Shown here piece after piece: positions 8,755 to 17,157 of a stretch of 64,000 bases of DNA. The DNA is from Polynucleobacter sp. AP-Kolm-20A-A1 (GTDB lineage: Bacteria > Pseudomonadota > Gammaproteobacteria > Burkholderiales > Burkholderiaceae). Made by a program: the position numbers and the translations under genes. Within the stretch, counting starts at the first letter, position 1, and each line of letters begins with the position of its first letter. Under the pieces are notes generated by a model. It made no database searches. It saw only the letters and a program-made list of their open reading frames with translations, and was not told the DNA's origin. The stretch is taken from contig NZ_CP061315.1 of the NCBI RefSeq assembly GCF_018688315.1, positions 310,001-374,000 of the forward strand, given 5' to 3'.

Positions 8755-9783
8755 TTAGGGCACCAAGCTCAAGAACAAATACTCAAAAAATATGATGAGG
8801 TGCACAACGCCTTGCAGTATGGTTGTTCTGCCGATGGCCAGTGTCAGCGCCCCAATAAAGAATGACAAATACATTAATGTAAGATTAAGCGAGCTGATGC
8901 CAAGGCTAAGGGGTAGATTAAAGAAAATTGCGATCGCTGCTACCGTAGGAATCGTTAAGCCAATACTAGCTAATGCAGATCCCAGCGCTAAATTCAGACT
9001 GCTTTGTAAGCGTTTTGCTCTTGCTGCCCTAACTGCGGCAAAGCTTTCTGGCATAAGAACTAATAGGGCAATCGCAATACCTACAATAGTTTTTGGGGCT
9101 CCGGCGGATTTCACGCCAGATTCAATAGCCGGGCTTAATAGTTCTGCAAGCCCCACAACCACAATCAGTGACAAAATGAGTAATGTAGCGCTAATAGCAG
9201 TCTTTAGATTACTTGGTTTTTGTGCGTGAAAATTAACGTCTGTTTTCTTTTCATTTGTCTTGGGTAGGTAATAGTCGCGATGGCTAACTGTCTGGAAGAA
9301 TAAAAAAGCGGCATAAAGTGCAAAGGAGGCAATGCCGGCAAATGCAAGCTGACTCTTTGTAAAATCAGGGCCAGGCGTGCTAACAGTGACAATGGGCATG
9401 ACCAAAATAAATGTAGCTAAGGCGGTCAGCACTGCCAGGGCAGAATTAGCACCTTCATTACGAAAAGACATTTCATATTGTTTGAGGCCGCCCACAAAAA
9501 TACACATACCAATTACGCCGTTAATGACAATCATCACGGTGGCAAAAACAGCATCTCTCGCAATAAACTCAGAGCCTTCATGGCCTGTAAGCATCATGGA
9601 AATAATCAAAGACACTTCAATAATGGTCACGCTAATCGATAGTACGAGGGTACCAAATGGCTCACCTGTTTTATGGGCAATGACCTCGGCGTGGTGGACT
9701 GCTGAGAGTACGCCTCCAATCAACATTACCGCCATCAGGATGATGAACCAAGTTTGACTGGCTAGGGAATGTAGTAGCTCCAT
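8755..9783 (-). CDS. chaA: Calcium/proton antiporter ChaA-like
   Basis: This 342-residue inner-membrane transporter of the Ca2+/cation antiporter superfamily has about ten or eleven helices. Both alpha repeats are visible: SVTIIEVSLIISMM in the N-terminal half, with its membrane glutamate, and LVLMPESFAAVRAARA in the C-terminal half. In E. coli, ChaA exports Na+/K+/Ca2+ in exchange for protons at high pH or high salt. The gene is single, faces the glycan operon tail to tail across a 69-base gap, and shares a 107-base divergent region with the chelatase gene. The regulatory region shows no operator I can name. Confidence 0.88.
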   Translation of the reverse strand: MELLHSLASQTWFIILMAVMLIGGVLSAVHHAEVIAHKTGEPFGTLVLSISVTIIEVSLIISMMLTGHEGSEFIARDAVFATVMIVINGVIGMCIFVGGLKQYEMSFRNEGANSALAVLTALATFILVMPIVTVSTPGPDFTKSQLAFAGIASFALYAAFLFFQTVSHRDYYLPKTNEKKTDVNFHAQKPSNLKTAISATLLILSLIVVVGLAELLSPAIESGVKSAGAPKTIVGIAIALLVLMPESFAAVRAARAKRLQSSLNLALGSALASIGLTIPTVAAIAIFFNLPLSLGISSLNLTLMYLSFFIGALTLAIGRTTILQGVVHLIIFFEYLFLSLVP

Positions 9784-9890
9784 TGGTGGTCCTTATTTAT
9801 TGATGCAGATACACTTTTATTAAATTACGGTTAAGCTATTAACGTAGATTTATTGATTATGAGAGTTCGTATTGGAGTTTATAGGTATTT

Positions 9891-10253
9891 ATGAAAGCAA
9901 TCATTCTTTTTGGCCACGGTGCCCGCGATGTGCGTTGGCGTGAGCCCTTTGATCGACTTACCGGTCTATGGCGTGAGCAGCATAGCTCGACCCCGGTAGA
10001 GTTGGCGTTCTTGGAGATGATGCAGCCTACGCTCGATGAAGCCTTTGCCTCTCTGGCTTCTCGGGGCGCTACTCAAATTACGGTTATTCCTGTATTTTTT
10101 GGCCAAGGTGGCCACTTGCGTAATGACTTTCCAGTGTTGCTTGCTGCATGTCGGGAAAAGTATCCTCAGATTGCCTTAAGCGCTACGCCTGCCGTTGGCG
10201 AGGACTTGGCTGTCTTGCAGTCTATTGTGGATTTCGGAGCTAGAGCGCTCTAA
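9891..10253 (+). CDS. Small CbiX/SirB-type sirohydrochlorin chelatase
   Basis: This single-domain chelatase of 120 residues would insert Fe2+ (or Co2+) into sirohydrochlorin. The metal-binding histidines stand out: H9 in FGHGARD and H75 in FFGQGGHLRNDFP. Length corresponds to the short, homodimeric CbiX(S) type. Neighbouring cobA and the siroheme-using sulfite reductase suggest that its job is siroheme synthesis and that it replaces the chelatase part of CysG. Its 3' end overlaps the 3' end of the convergent cobA gene by 78 bases. The precorrin-2 dehydrogenase step is not encoded in the window. Confidence 0.85.
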   Translation: MKAIILFGHGARDVRWREPFDRLTGLWREQHSSTPVELAFLEMMQPTLDEAFASLASRGATQITVIPVFFGQGGHLRNDFPVLLAACREKYPQIALSATPAVGEDLAVLQSIVDFGARAL

Positions 10254-11006
10254 GTTTTGAGTAGTAAAGGCTGCGCCCACCATGATGAGTGCTGGGGAGC
10301 TGCTATCAAACCAAGTATCTGCTTTGCCCTGGGCTAATTCGCCAAGCGTGCTACTCCATAAACGTTCGCGCGAAGTGCTCACCGCCTCTAGTATATGCAC
10401 CGGAGTGTTGCCTGTTTGGTTAGGGCTTTGCTTAATTAACTGCTTCGCAATCTTTACAGCATCCTTGCGACCCATGTAGTACACCAAAGTATCTGCGCTT
10501 GGATTGGTAATAGGTTGACCAGGAACCGCACTTTGGGTGTTCTCGGTTCCTTGCGCTAATGTTACAAAAGCCACACTTCTAGAGGTGCCGCGTAGTGTCA
10601 GTGATTGTTGAATGCTAGCTGCACCTGCTAAAGCTGCGGTGATACCTGGCACTACTTCAACTGGAATACCTACCGCCTTAAGGGATTGTATTTCTTCATC
10701 AGCCCTACCAAAGAGCATGGGGTCGCCGCCCTTGAGGCGCACAATGACTTTATGTTTTTGAGCGGCGTCCACTAAGCGCTTATTAATGAAATGTTGAGCA
10801 GAAGAGAGTTTTCCACAACGCTTACCCACTGCAATCAGCTCAGCTTGTGTACAGAGGGACAACATCTCTGGATCAACCAAAGCATCATGAAAAACAATAT
10901 CAGCCTGCGCTAGCAACTTAGCGCCACGCACAGTAATGAGATCGACCGCGCCAGGGCCAGCGCCAACTAAATAGACTTTACCGAGATTTGAGAAATTACT
11001 TTTCAT
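10176..11006 (-). CDS. cobA: Uroporphyrinogen-III C-methyltransferase (SUMT)
   Basis: The enzyme methylates uroporphyrinogen III at C2 and C7 to give precorrin-2, the branch point to siroheme. I chose the ATG at 11006, just after the DUF934 stop. A TTG at 11063 would overlap that gene. The 276-residue protein starts with VYLVGAGPGAVDLITVRG and contains RLKGGDPMLFGRADEE, the two SAM- and substrate-binding blocks of the family. It lacks the N-terminal dehydrogenase/chelatase half of CysG. The last roughly 25 residues are read from DNA that also encodes the end of the chelatase gene on the other strand. It is likely in one operon with cysI and DUF934. Confidence 0.9.
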   Translation of the reverse strand: MKSNFSNLGKVYLVGAGPGAVDLITVRGAKLLAQADIVFHDALVDPEMLSLCTQAELIAVGKRCGKLSSAQHFINKRLVDAAQKHKVIVRLKGGDPMLFGRADEEIQSLKAVGIPVEVVPGITAALAGAASIQQSLTLRGTSRSVAFVTLAQGTENTQSAVPGQPITNPSADTLVYYMGRKDAVKIAKQLIKQSPNQTGNTPVHILEAVSTSRERLWSSTLGELAQGKADTWFDSSSPALIMVGAAFTTQNLERSSSEIHNRLQDSQVLANGRRSA

Positions 11007-11026
11007 GATGATGAATTTTTTTATCT

Positions 11027-11611
11027 TTAGATGGTAGCTAGCAAGCTTCTCTTGCCACGCCAACTGTTCTGAGTTGTTACTGAGAACAAATCAAACTGTC
11101 TAAGTGCAACATCTAAGTCTTGATCAGGACGCAATGCAAAACTATCAAAACCGACACGAGCACCCTGCAATAGTTGATCAATGAGCACATCGCCAATAGC
11201 GCGAATCTCGCCAGTCCATTGGAAACGATCTCTCAGTAGCGCTGCAGTGCTGAAGCTTCTACCATCCCTGAAGATTGGGAAGTGTGCGGCCACTAAAGGC
11301 CAGATGCTCTTACCTTGCTCAATCACATCTGCATGCTTAAGGATGTCATCATCCGCTGCAAACCACACGCCAATGTGACCAGATTTAGTCTTTGCTTGTA
11401 CATCTATTTCATAGTGATGTTGAACCCACCAAGCAAATGGCACCAAAACCTTGCTCTTGCCATGCTTTAGGTCGGGTAAGCCGCCTTCATCTTGGCTGCC
11501 GCTCCAGATAAGCCATTCATTTGGGCCAAAGCTTGGTTTTTGCCCTTTTGGAAAGCGCAAAATCTGTTCGTGCGCAGCGATAGTATTGCTATTGCTCTGC
11601 GCCTGACTCAT
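11027..11611 (-). CDS. DUF934 family protein of the sulfite reduction operon
   Basis: This 194-residue soluble protein of the DUF934 family is commonly found next to hemoprotein sulfite reductases in betaproteobacteria, where it is thought to help electron supply or assembly. The exact role is not established. The C-terminal half contains RDGRSFSTAALLRDRF and GDVLIDQLLQGARVGFDSF, the typical family core. Its start overlaps the cysI stop by 4 bases (ATGA), so the two are translationally coupled. No metal-binding cysteines or other catalytic motif can be seen. Confidence 0.8.
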   Translation of the reverse strand: MSQAQSNSNTIAAHEQILRFPKGQKPSFGPNEWLIWSGSQDEGGLPDLKHGKSKVLVPFAWWVQHHYEIDVQAKTKSGHIGVWFAADDDILKHADVIEQGKSIWPLVAAHFPIFRDGRSFSTAALLRDRFQWTGEIRAIGDVLIDQLLQGARVGFDSFALRPDQDLDVALRQFDLFSVTTQNSWRGKRSLLATI

Positions 11612-13326
11612 GATGCATCTCCAGTTGCTTCAACTGCATTACTTTTCTTGGCGTGCTCTTTCTTATTTTTATAAGCCGCTTCTTTGAAAGGGATTACTCC
11701 AAGGCGGCGATAGCTAGCAATAAAGGATTCATCCTCAGTGCGCTCTTTAACGTAGGTATTAATGATGTTGGTAATCACATCAGGGATCTCATCGGCATAG
11801 AAAGAAGGCCCAATAACTTTGCCAATAGCAGCGTTATTGCCTTGCTCGCCACCTAAGGTGATTTGATACCACTCTTCACCGTCTTTATCGACCCCTAAAA
11901 CACCGATATTGCCAACGTGGTGGTGACCGCAGGAATTAATGCAACCTGAGATGTTAAGGCTGATGTCGCCAAGATCAAATAAATAATCTAAGTCATCAAA
12001 ACGTTCTTGAATCGCCTTAGCAATTGGTAGAGACTTAGCATTAGCTAAAGAGCAAAAGTCACCACCTGGGCAGGCAATGATGTCAGTTAGCAAACCCACA
12101 TTAGGCAATGCCACTTTTTGCTTTTTTGCTTCTTGCCAGAGCTCATAAAGTTTGGCTTGCTCAACATCTGCCAGAACCAAGTTTTGTTCATGGGTAGCGC
12201 GCAACTCACCAAAACTATATTGATCGGCTAAGTCGGCAATGGCATTCATTTGCGCAGTAGTAGCATCACCGGGCGCAACAGTGCCGTGTGGCTTGAGTGA
12301 CAAAATCACGCTGGCATAGCCAGGCACTTGATGTGGTTTGACATTGCGTTCTAACCATCTTGCAAATGCTGATTTTTCTGTATCACTTGCTTGGTTAGTA
12401 ATTTGTTCGATTGTTAAGGCTGGCAAGCTCTTGTAAGCAGGCTTAGTAAAGTGTTTTGCAACACGATCCCATTCTGCTTGAGTGAAATTATCGTCACCAT
12501 CTTTGTTGTAAAGCCATTCACCTTCAACTTGGCGAGCAAACTCCTCAGGGCTGAGTGCTTTCACTAAGATCTTGATGCGGGCCTTGTAGAGGTTGTCTCT
12601 GCGGCCGAAGCGGTTATACACACGCAATAGGGCTGTTAGATAACCGGGCAATAACTGCCATGGGAGATCTTGCTTAATGAGTGATCCCAATATTGGGGTA
12701 CGACCCATGCCACCGCCAGCATAGATATCAGCTATGAGTTTACCCTGTGCATTCTTTTTAAGCTCGATGCCAACATCGTGGCAGAGTAATACTGTGCGAT
12801 CTTCTTTGGCACCGTTGACAGCAAACTTAAATTTACGCGGCAAGTGTGCGAATTCAGGATGTAGCGTTGACCACTGACGCAGAAGTTCGCAAATTGGGCG
12901 AGTATCAACATATTCATCACCAGCAACACCAGCAAACGCATCGCTCGTAATATTGCGAATGCAGTTGCCTGAGGTTTGGATGGCATGCATTTCTACTTTA
13001 GCTAAGTCAGCCAAAATATCTGGTGTGTCTTCTAGTGTTACCCAGTTGTATTGAATGTTTTGGCGTGTAGTGAAGTGACCATAACCACGGTCATATTTTT
13101 CAGAGATATACGCTAAGGCTCTAAGCTGTTTGGAATTAAACAGGCCATATGGAATAGCTACGCGCAGCATATAAGCATGGCGTTGATGGTAGAGGCCATT
13201 TTGCAAACGCAGTGGACGGAATTCTTCCTCGGCTAGGGTGCCATTGAGGCGCCGTGCTACTTGATCCTGAAATTGCGCAACTCGTTGATCTACAAGGGTT
13301 TGGTCAATGTGGTCATATCTATACAT
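11608..13326 (-). CDS. cysI: Sulfite reductase hemoprotein (siroheme and 4Fe-4S)
   Basis: This enzyme reduces sulfite to sulfide in sulfur assimilation. The family usually begins MYxYD, so I chose the ATG at 13326. A TTG at 13362 adds 12 residues. Counted from the longer start, the siroheme/4Fe-4S cysteines are C431 and C437 (ACPGGDFC) and C474 and C478 (GCINSC). The conserved TSGNCIRNITSD block around 130-141 belongs to the ferredoxin-like/siroheme-binding half. No cysJ flavoprotein lies nearby, so electrons probably come from ferredoxin or from the DUF934 partner. Nitrite reduction is a possible alternative, but the sulfur-assimilation neighbours argue for sulfite. Confidence 0.88.
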   Translation of the reverse strand: MYRYDHIDQTLVDQRVAQFQDQVARRLNGTLAEEEFRPLRLQNGLYHQRHAYMLRVAIPYGLFNSKQLRALAYISEKYDRGYGHFTTRQNIQYNWVTLEDTPDILADLAKVEMHAIQTSGNCIRNITSDAFAGVAGDEYVDTRPICELLRQWSTLHPEFAHLPRKFKFAVNGAKEDRTVLLCHDVGIELKKNAQGKLIADIYAGGGMGRTPILGSLIKQDLPWQLLPGYLTALLRVYNRFGRRDNLYKARIKILVKALSPEEFARQVEGEWLYNKDGDDNFTQAEWDRVAKHFTKPAYKSLPALTIEQITNQASDTEKSAFARWLERNVKPHQVPGYASVILSLKPHGTVAPGDATTAQMNAIADLADQYSFGELRATHEQNLVLADVEQAKLYELWQEAKKQKVALPNVGLLTDIIACPGGDFCSLANAKSLPIAKAIQERFDDLDYLFDLGDISLNISGCINSCGHHHVGNIGVLGVDKDGEEWYQITLGGEQGNNAAIGKVIGPSFYADEIPDVITNIINTYVKERTEDESFIASYRRLGVIPFKEAAYKNKKEHAKKSNAVEATGDAS

Positions 13327-13435
13327 AGGCCACGATTGTGCAGGCTTTTCATTATTCTTCAAAATACTAAAATATCCACCCTATATAACTTATAGATATA
13401 TAGAGCTAAATTCGGCAAAGGTTGCCTCTGAAAGT

Positions 13436-13464
13436 AGTAAAGCCCCAATCTATGGGGCTTTACT
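13436..13464 (-). terminator. Hairpin, likely terminator of the small membrane protein pair
   Basis: Two perfect 11-base arms (AGTAAAGCCCC and GGGGCTTTACT) are separated by 7 bases. The hairpin lies downstream of the minus-strand genes at 13527-14138 and upstream of cysI. The U-tract that follows is weak on either strand, so efficiency is uncertain. Confidence 0.6.
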
Positions 13465-13526
13465 GAGTATTTTCAAGTTTTTATTGCTTGCTACTTGCAG
13501 CCAGTTTTGGTTTGTTGAAGGTTTGC

Positions 13527-13898
13527 TTAGAGACCAAATTCCCGATAGTGCCTGTAGAGGTTGGCAATAGAGGCGAATCCCAGAATCACAATGAGTACCG
13601 CAAATAGGTAATCAACCGTGAGATAGCTAAAGACACCAAAGTGGACGAGCGCTACAGCCGCAACAAAGGCGGCAATAGATCCAAACGCTACCAGTTTGAA
13701 GTTAGGAATAAATGCACCCAAAGTAATCGCAATGAACACAATATAGAGATCAGAGACCAGTTGATCTGCGGTTACAAACACAGTGTTCGTAAATTCTGGA
13801 TTAATGAACTTACCCAGTACTGCAATAATCAGAATCAGCGCCAAGATGGCAAAGTTTAGCTTTGCCTTAAGCAGAATTGTTTTGAGTTGATCATTCAT
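13527..13898 (-). CDS. Unknown four-helix membrane protein
   Basis: This 123-residue protein has four hydrophobic segments (about residues 15-30, 48-65, 70-90 and 95-112) and a short basic tail ending HYREFGL. No family is recognised and no catalytic motif is visible. It follows the 74-residue membrane protein gene after 15 bases on the same strand, so the two probably form a small operon that ends at the hairpin at 13436. The high content of aliphatic residues and lack of charged residues inside the helices argue against a transporter. Confidence 0.6.
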   Translation of the reverse strand: MNDQLKTILLKAKLNFAILALILIIAVLGKFINPEFTNTVFVTADQLVSDLYIVFIAITLGAFIPNFKLVAFGSIAAFVAAVALVHFGVFSYLTVDYLFAVLIVILGFASIANLYRHYREFGL

Positions 13899-13913
13899 AT
13901 TGGGCTGACTTAC

Positions 13914-14138
13914 TTAAGCGCCGTTACCGTTAAACACTAGGCTGATACCGAGCCATAGCAATACAAAAGCGACGAGCACGGTAAAGCCAATCTTTTTCAG
14001 AAAGTATTCCAGACTATCCATATAGGCTTCATCGTTGCGGCCAAACCATTGGTCAAAACGTTTCCACACAAGGCGGCCCACTACAAGCGGTAGAAGCATG
14101 GCGACGATGCCAAGAATCACGGTAAGGGTGGTATCCAT
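13914..14138 (-). CDS. Unknown small membrane protein with two helices
   Basis: The 74-residue protein has a hydrophobic N-terminal helix (about 5-23), a charged middle (WKRFDQWFGRNDEAYMDSLEYF) and a second helix (about 50-68). I do not recognise it. It lies directly upstream of the four-helix membrane protein gene and downstream of the LigI-like hydrolase gene after 36 bases. All are on the minus strand, so it could be transcribed with either. Confidence 0.55.
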   Translation of the reverse strand: MDTTLTVILGIVAMLLPLVVGRLVWKRFDQWFGRNDEAYMDSLEYFLKKIGFTVLVAFVLLWLGISLVFNGNGA

Positions 14139-14174
14139 TTAGTTTGTTCCTTATTGCTAAATGCGGTTTACTGT

Positions 14175-15101
14175 TCAAGTGGCGTCAGCATGGGTGCTGT
14201 AGGCCGGAAAGTCATACAGAATACAGGGGTTATCGACCAGGATGGATTTTTTAAGTACGGGATCACCCGCCCATTCACCCAAAAGATCGCACAGTTCAGC
14301 ATCGTGGGGCATTTGCTTCTTGACCATCACGTGCGGCCAATCAGTGCCCCAAACCAGTCTTTGCGGGTTTGCTTCAATCACAGCGTCATTGAGGGGGCGC
14401 ATATCGATATAAGGAAGATTGCCATCGCAAATGCGGTAGGGGCCTGTCATTTTGACCCAGGCCCGCTGATTTTTGAGTAGTTCTAGTAGCCCCTGAAAGC
14501 CTTTGTTATGGATTCCGTTATTAGCATGGCTATAACCAAAATGACCAAATACTAAATCGACTGGAAAGTTTTCAAAGACCTTAGCTAAATCAGGATACTC
14601 ATTTACGTGCATCAATAATTCTAGATGCCAGCCAAAAGGTTTAATTCTGTCGGCTAAATTTTTGAGTTGTTGGATTGGTAATCCAGCAGACTTATCCGCT
14701 ACATCCACAATATTGCAGCGAATACCGCGAACACCAGTTTGATGGAGTTGCTCTAATTCTGCATCGTTAATTTCACTAATGCTATTTGGTATGACTGCAA
14801 CACCACGAAATGAATTTGGATTTGCTTTGAGTGCTGCGAGCATGGCGCGATTATCGGTGCCATACACACTGGGTTGCACTAATACTGCACGATCAATGCC
14901 CAACATCTTCAGTAAGGCTTGGTAGCTTTCTACCGTAGCATCCGGCGGTGTATAGATGCGCTCTTGCGCGTATGGGAATGTGCTTGCAGGTCCGCAGACG
15001 TGTGCATGGCAATCAACCGCCCCGGCCGGAAATGCAATTTTTGGGGATCTGATTTCTGGATCTGGGGCTTGGCACAACGGTGCCCAAAGAGCTTGATTCA
15101 A
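14175..15101 (-). CDS. Amidohydrolase of the 2-pyrone-4,6-dicarboxylate hydrolase (LigI) type
   Basis: This 308-residue TIM-barrel metal hydrolase has AVDCHAHVCGP (an HxH metal site after the first strand), a middle FGHFGYSHA block and VWGTDWPHV near the C-terminus, whose Asp is the usual catalytic base of the COG3618 amidohydrolases. LigI opens the lactone ring of 2-pyrone-4,6-dicarboxylate in the protocatechuate 4,5-cleavage pathway. No other gene of that pathway is in the window, so the substrate could be another lactone. The start is TTG at 15101, the only good fit, with a weak AAG upstream. It follows the Bug receptor gene after 29 bases, which hints at a coupled uptake and breakdown role. 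Confidence 0.75.
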   Translation of the reverse strand: MNQALWAPLCQAPDPEIRSPKIAFPAGAVDCHAHVCGPASTFPYAQERIYTPPDATVESYQALLKMLGIDRAVLVQPSVYGTDNRAMLAALKANPNSFRGVAVIPNSISEINDAELEQLHQTGVRGIRCNIVDVADKSAGLPIQQLKNLADRIKPFGWHLELLMHVNEYPDLAKVFENFPVDLVFGHFGYSHANNGIHNKGFQGLLELLKNQRAWVKMTGPYRICDGNLPYIDMRPLNDAVIEANPQRLVWGTDWPHVMVKKQMPHDAELCDLLGEWAGDPVLKKSILVDNPCILYDFPAYSTHADAT

Positions 15102-15130
15102 GATGATTGCTTCAAAATAATTAATGTTGT

Positions 15131-16153
15131 TTATTGAGGTTCAATATTCGCTTCTTTGGCAATCTTTTGATACTTAGCCATTTCTTCGCGAACGAACTTA
15201 CTAAATTCAGCAGGGCTCATCGGGGTTGCTTTGATCCCTTTGGTTTCATAAGCAGTTTTTACTTCAGGATCTTGCATTGCCTGATTGATGTCGGTGTTGA
15301 TCTTCTTCACGATGGCATTCGGTGTGCCTGCAGGTGCCCATACGCCAAACCACAATCCAATTTCAAAATTAGGGTAGCCTTGCTCCGCTACGCTTGCAAT
15401 ATCCGGAATAGCAGCATTACGTGTTTTGCTGGTAACGCCAAGCGCGCGTAACTTGCCGCCTTTAAGTTGACCAATCGCAGTATCGAGCGGTGCCATATAA
15501 AACGCGGTACGACCAGACATGGTGTCCTGAATTGCTTCTGGAGATCCTTTATAAGGAACATGAATCAGTTTGATGCCCATCACTTGATTAAAGTACTCAG
15601 CTGCTAGATGGGTTGAGCTACCAACCCCAGCAGAAGCAAAGGTAATTTCACCGGGCTTGGATTTGGCGGCAATCACTAAGTCGCGGATTGTCTGATAGGG
15701 GCCATCTGCAGCAGTCACCATGACATAAGGTGTTTGCCCCAAAATTGCTACATCAACCAAACTCTTTAATGGGTCGTACGGTAATTTTTTATAGATCGCT
15801 GGATTGGCTGCATACGATGCTGACTGTACCAACAAGGTATAACCGTCAGGTTCGGAGCTCACCACCACACCTGTCCCGATAAGTCCGCCAGCACCAGGAC
15901 GGTTTTCAATAATGACTGACTGCTTCCAGCTTTCTGAAAGACTCTTAGCAACCACGCGGCCAGCAATATCAGCGCCTGAGCCAGTGGTCAAAGGAACAAC
16001 CATTTTGACAGTACGGTTGGGGTAGTTTTGGGCGTGCGCTAGATTAGCCCCAATGACTCCAATTGCCAGGCTCGCCAAGAGGGTGATTCTCCCAAACTGA
16101 CCAAGTGTAGATGCTGAAAGGCTGCGTAGGCCCTGGGTATAAGAGGTGAACAT
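15131..16153 (-). CDS. Bug/TctC family periplasmic solute receptor
   Basis: This 340-residue exported protein of the Bordetella uptake gene (Bug) family serves tripartite tricarboxylate transporters. It has a signal peptide with a hydrophobic stretch ending ANLAHAQ, then YPNRTVKMVVPLTTGSGADI, the usual first-strand and ligand-loop signature. Such proteins bind carboxylates or aromatic acids. No TctA or TctB membrane subunits are nearby, which is normal for the many orphan Bug proteins in Burkholderiales. It lies upstream of the LigI-like hydrolase gene and may feed it, which is inference. The divergent region to the lactonase gene contains a 13-base tandem repeat. Confidence 0.85.
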   Translation of the reverse strand: MFTSYTQGLRSLSASTLGQFGRITLLASLAIGVIGANLAHAQNYPNRTVKMVVPLTTGSGADIAGRVVAKSLSESWKQSVIIENRPGAGGLIGTGVVVSSEPDGYTLLVQSASYAANPAIYKKLPYDPLKSLVDVAILGQTPYVMVTAADGPYQTIRDLVIAAKSKPGEITFASAGVGSSTHLAAEYFNQVMGIKLIHVPYKGSPEAIQDTMSGRTAFYMAPLDTAIGQLKGGKLRALGVTSKTRNAAIPDIASVAEQGYPNFEIGLWFGVWAPAGTPNAIVKKINTDINQAMQDPEVKTAYETKGIKATPMSPAEFSKFVREEMAKYQKIAKEANIEPQ

Positions 16154-16245
16154 TTTGTCTCCTTAGTATTTTTATAGTTTCGTTGGATAATCTAACACGC
16201 TCTGGGAAATCAATAAATAAAGAAGCGCTAGTTAAGGGGCCCCAT

Positions 16246-16271
16246 TAAGGGTGTTCACTAAGGGTGCTCAA
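16246..16271. repeat. 13-base tandem direct repeat upstream of the lactonase gene
   Basis: TAAGGGTGTTCAC at 16246-16258 is followed at once by TAAGGGTGCTCAA at 16259-16271, differing at two positions. It lies in the divergent promoter region of the Bug receptor and PcaD-like genes and could be a regulator site. It is too short to be sure of its role. Confidence 0.4.
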
Positions 16272-16286
16272 TAGGGAGACTTAAAA

Positions 16287-17102
16287 ATGACTCAAATGCA
16301 AGACACGCAAATAGCGCAAGTAAACGGGGTTGAGATTGCCTACCGTTTTGATGGCCCTCAAGATGGGCGCGTCTTATTGGTGGCAAACAGCTTAATGGCC
16401 AACGGCAGCATGTGGGATTGGAATGTGCCTGCTTTTGCTGATCGGTATCGTGTATTGCGTTATGACAAGAGAGGTCATGGCAAATCTGGAGTAACTCCTG
16501 GGCCTTACAGTATTGCGCAATTGGCTGACGATGCAGTCGGACTATTAGACGCATTAAAAATCGATAAAGCGCATTTCATGGGCTTGTCGATTGGCGGCAT
16601 GATTGGCCAGCAATTGGGCGCCCGCTATCCTGAGCGTGTGTACTCCCTCTCACTTTGCAATACCGCATCTGAAATGCCGCCACGTAGTTTGTGGGAAGAC
16701 CGTTTTGAAACTGCTCGCACTAAAGGTATTGCAGGTTTAGTGGATGGAACAATTCAGCGTTGGTTTACCGCTCCTTTTATTGAGCGTGCTCCAGGCGATA
16801 TTGAAAAAGTACGTCAAATGATTTTGGGTACAAACGTAGACGGCTACATTGGTTGTGGCAGCGCTGTACGTGATATGGCCCAAAGCACGATGTTGCTCAA
16901 GATTAAAACACCGACCCTCGTTCTCTCTGGCCGCAAAGACCCGGCTTGCACAGTAGAGCAGGGCACTGTTATTCATCGTTTGGTTGATGGATCCAAGATG
17001 GTTATCTTGGAGGATGCCGCCCATTTGTCTAATATTGAGCAACCCGCAGGATTTAACAAAATAGTGCGAGAATTCATTGATTCTGTAGATAGCACTTTAT
17101 AA
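16287..17102 (+). CDS. pcaD: Alpha/beta hydrolase, 3-oxoadipate enol-lactonase-like (PcaD)
   Basis: The 271-residue enzyme has the serine hydrolase layout: oxyanion-type loop around YDKRGHGKSG (59-68), nucleophile S101 in MGLSIGGM, then an acid in SGRKDPACTVEQ and a histidine in LEDAAHLSNIEQP. These blocks are typical of PcaD, which opens 3-oxoadipate enol-lactone in the protocatechuate ortho-cleavage pathway. The start has a good GGGAG site. It stands alone without pcaB, pcaC or pcaIJ, so the pathway is either scattered or the substrate is another lactone/ester. The neighbouring LigI-like gene also cleaves a lactone. Confidence 0.75.
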   Translation: MTQMQDTQIAQVNGVEIAYRFDGPQDGRVLLVANSLMANGSMWDWNVPAFADRYRVLRYDKRGHGKSGVTPGPYSIAQLADDAVGLLDALKIDKAHFMGLSIGGMIGQQLGARYPERVYSLSLCNTASEMPPRSLWEDRFETARTKGIAGLVDGTIQRWFTAPFIERAPGDIEKVRQMILGTNVDGYIGCGSAVRDMAQSTMLLKIKTPTLVLSGRKDPACTVEQGTVIHRLVDGSKMVILEDAAHLSNIEQPAGFNKIVREFIDSVDSTL

Positions 17103-17157
17103 AACATCAGAAACACCATTTTCGTATTTCACTGCATTACTTTTAGAAAGCAAGTTC

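Noticed and set aside
8792-9229. Long plus-strand open frame of 145 residues opposite chaA
   Set aside because: It lies entirely inside the well-supported chaA gene, has no ribosome binding site and reads as low-complexity antisense of membrane helices.
9377-9757. Plus-strand open frame of 126 residues opposite chaA
   Set aside because: Also inside chaA on the other strand. Antisense of hydrophobic helices often gives long open frames.
13307-13570. Plus-strand open frame of 87 residues between cysI and the small membrane proteins
   Set aside because: It runs through the terminator hairpin at 13436 and overlaps both neighbours on the opposite strand, and there is no ribosome binding site.
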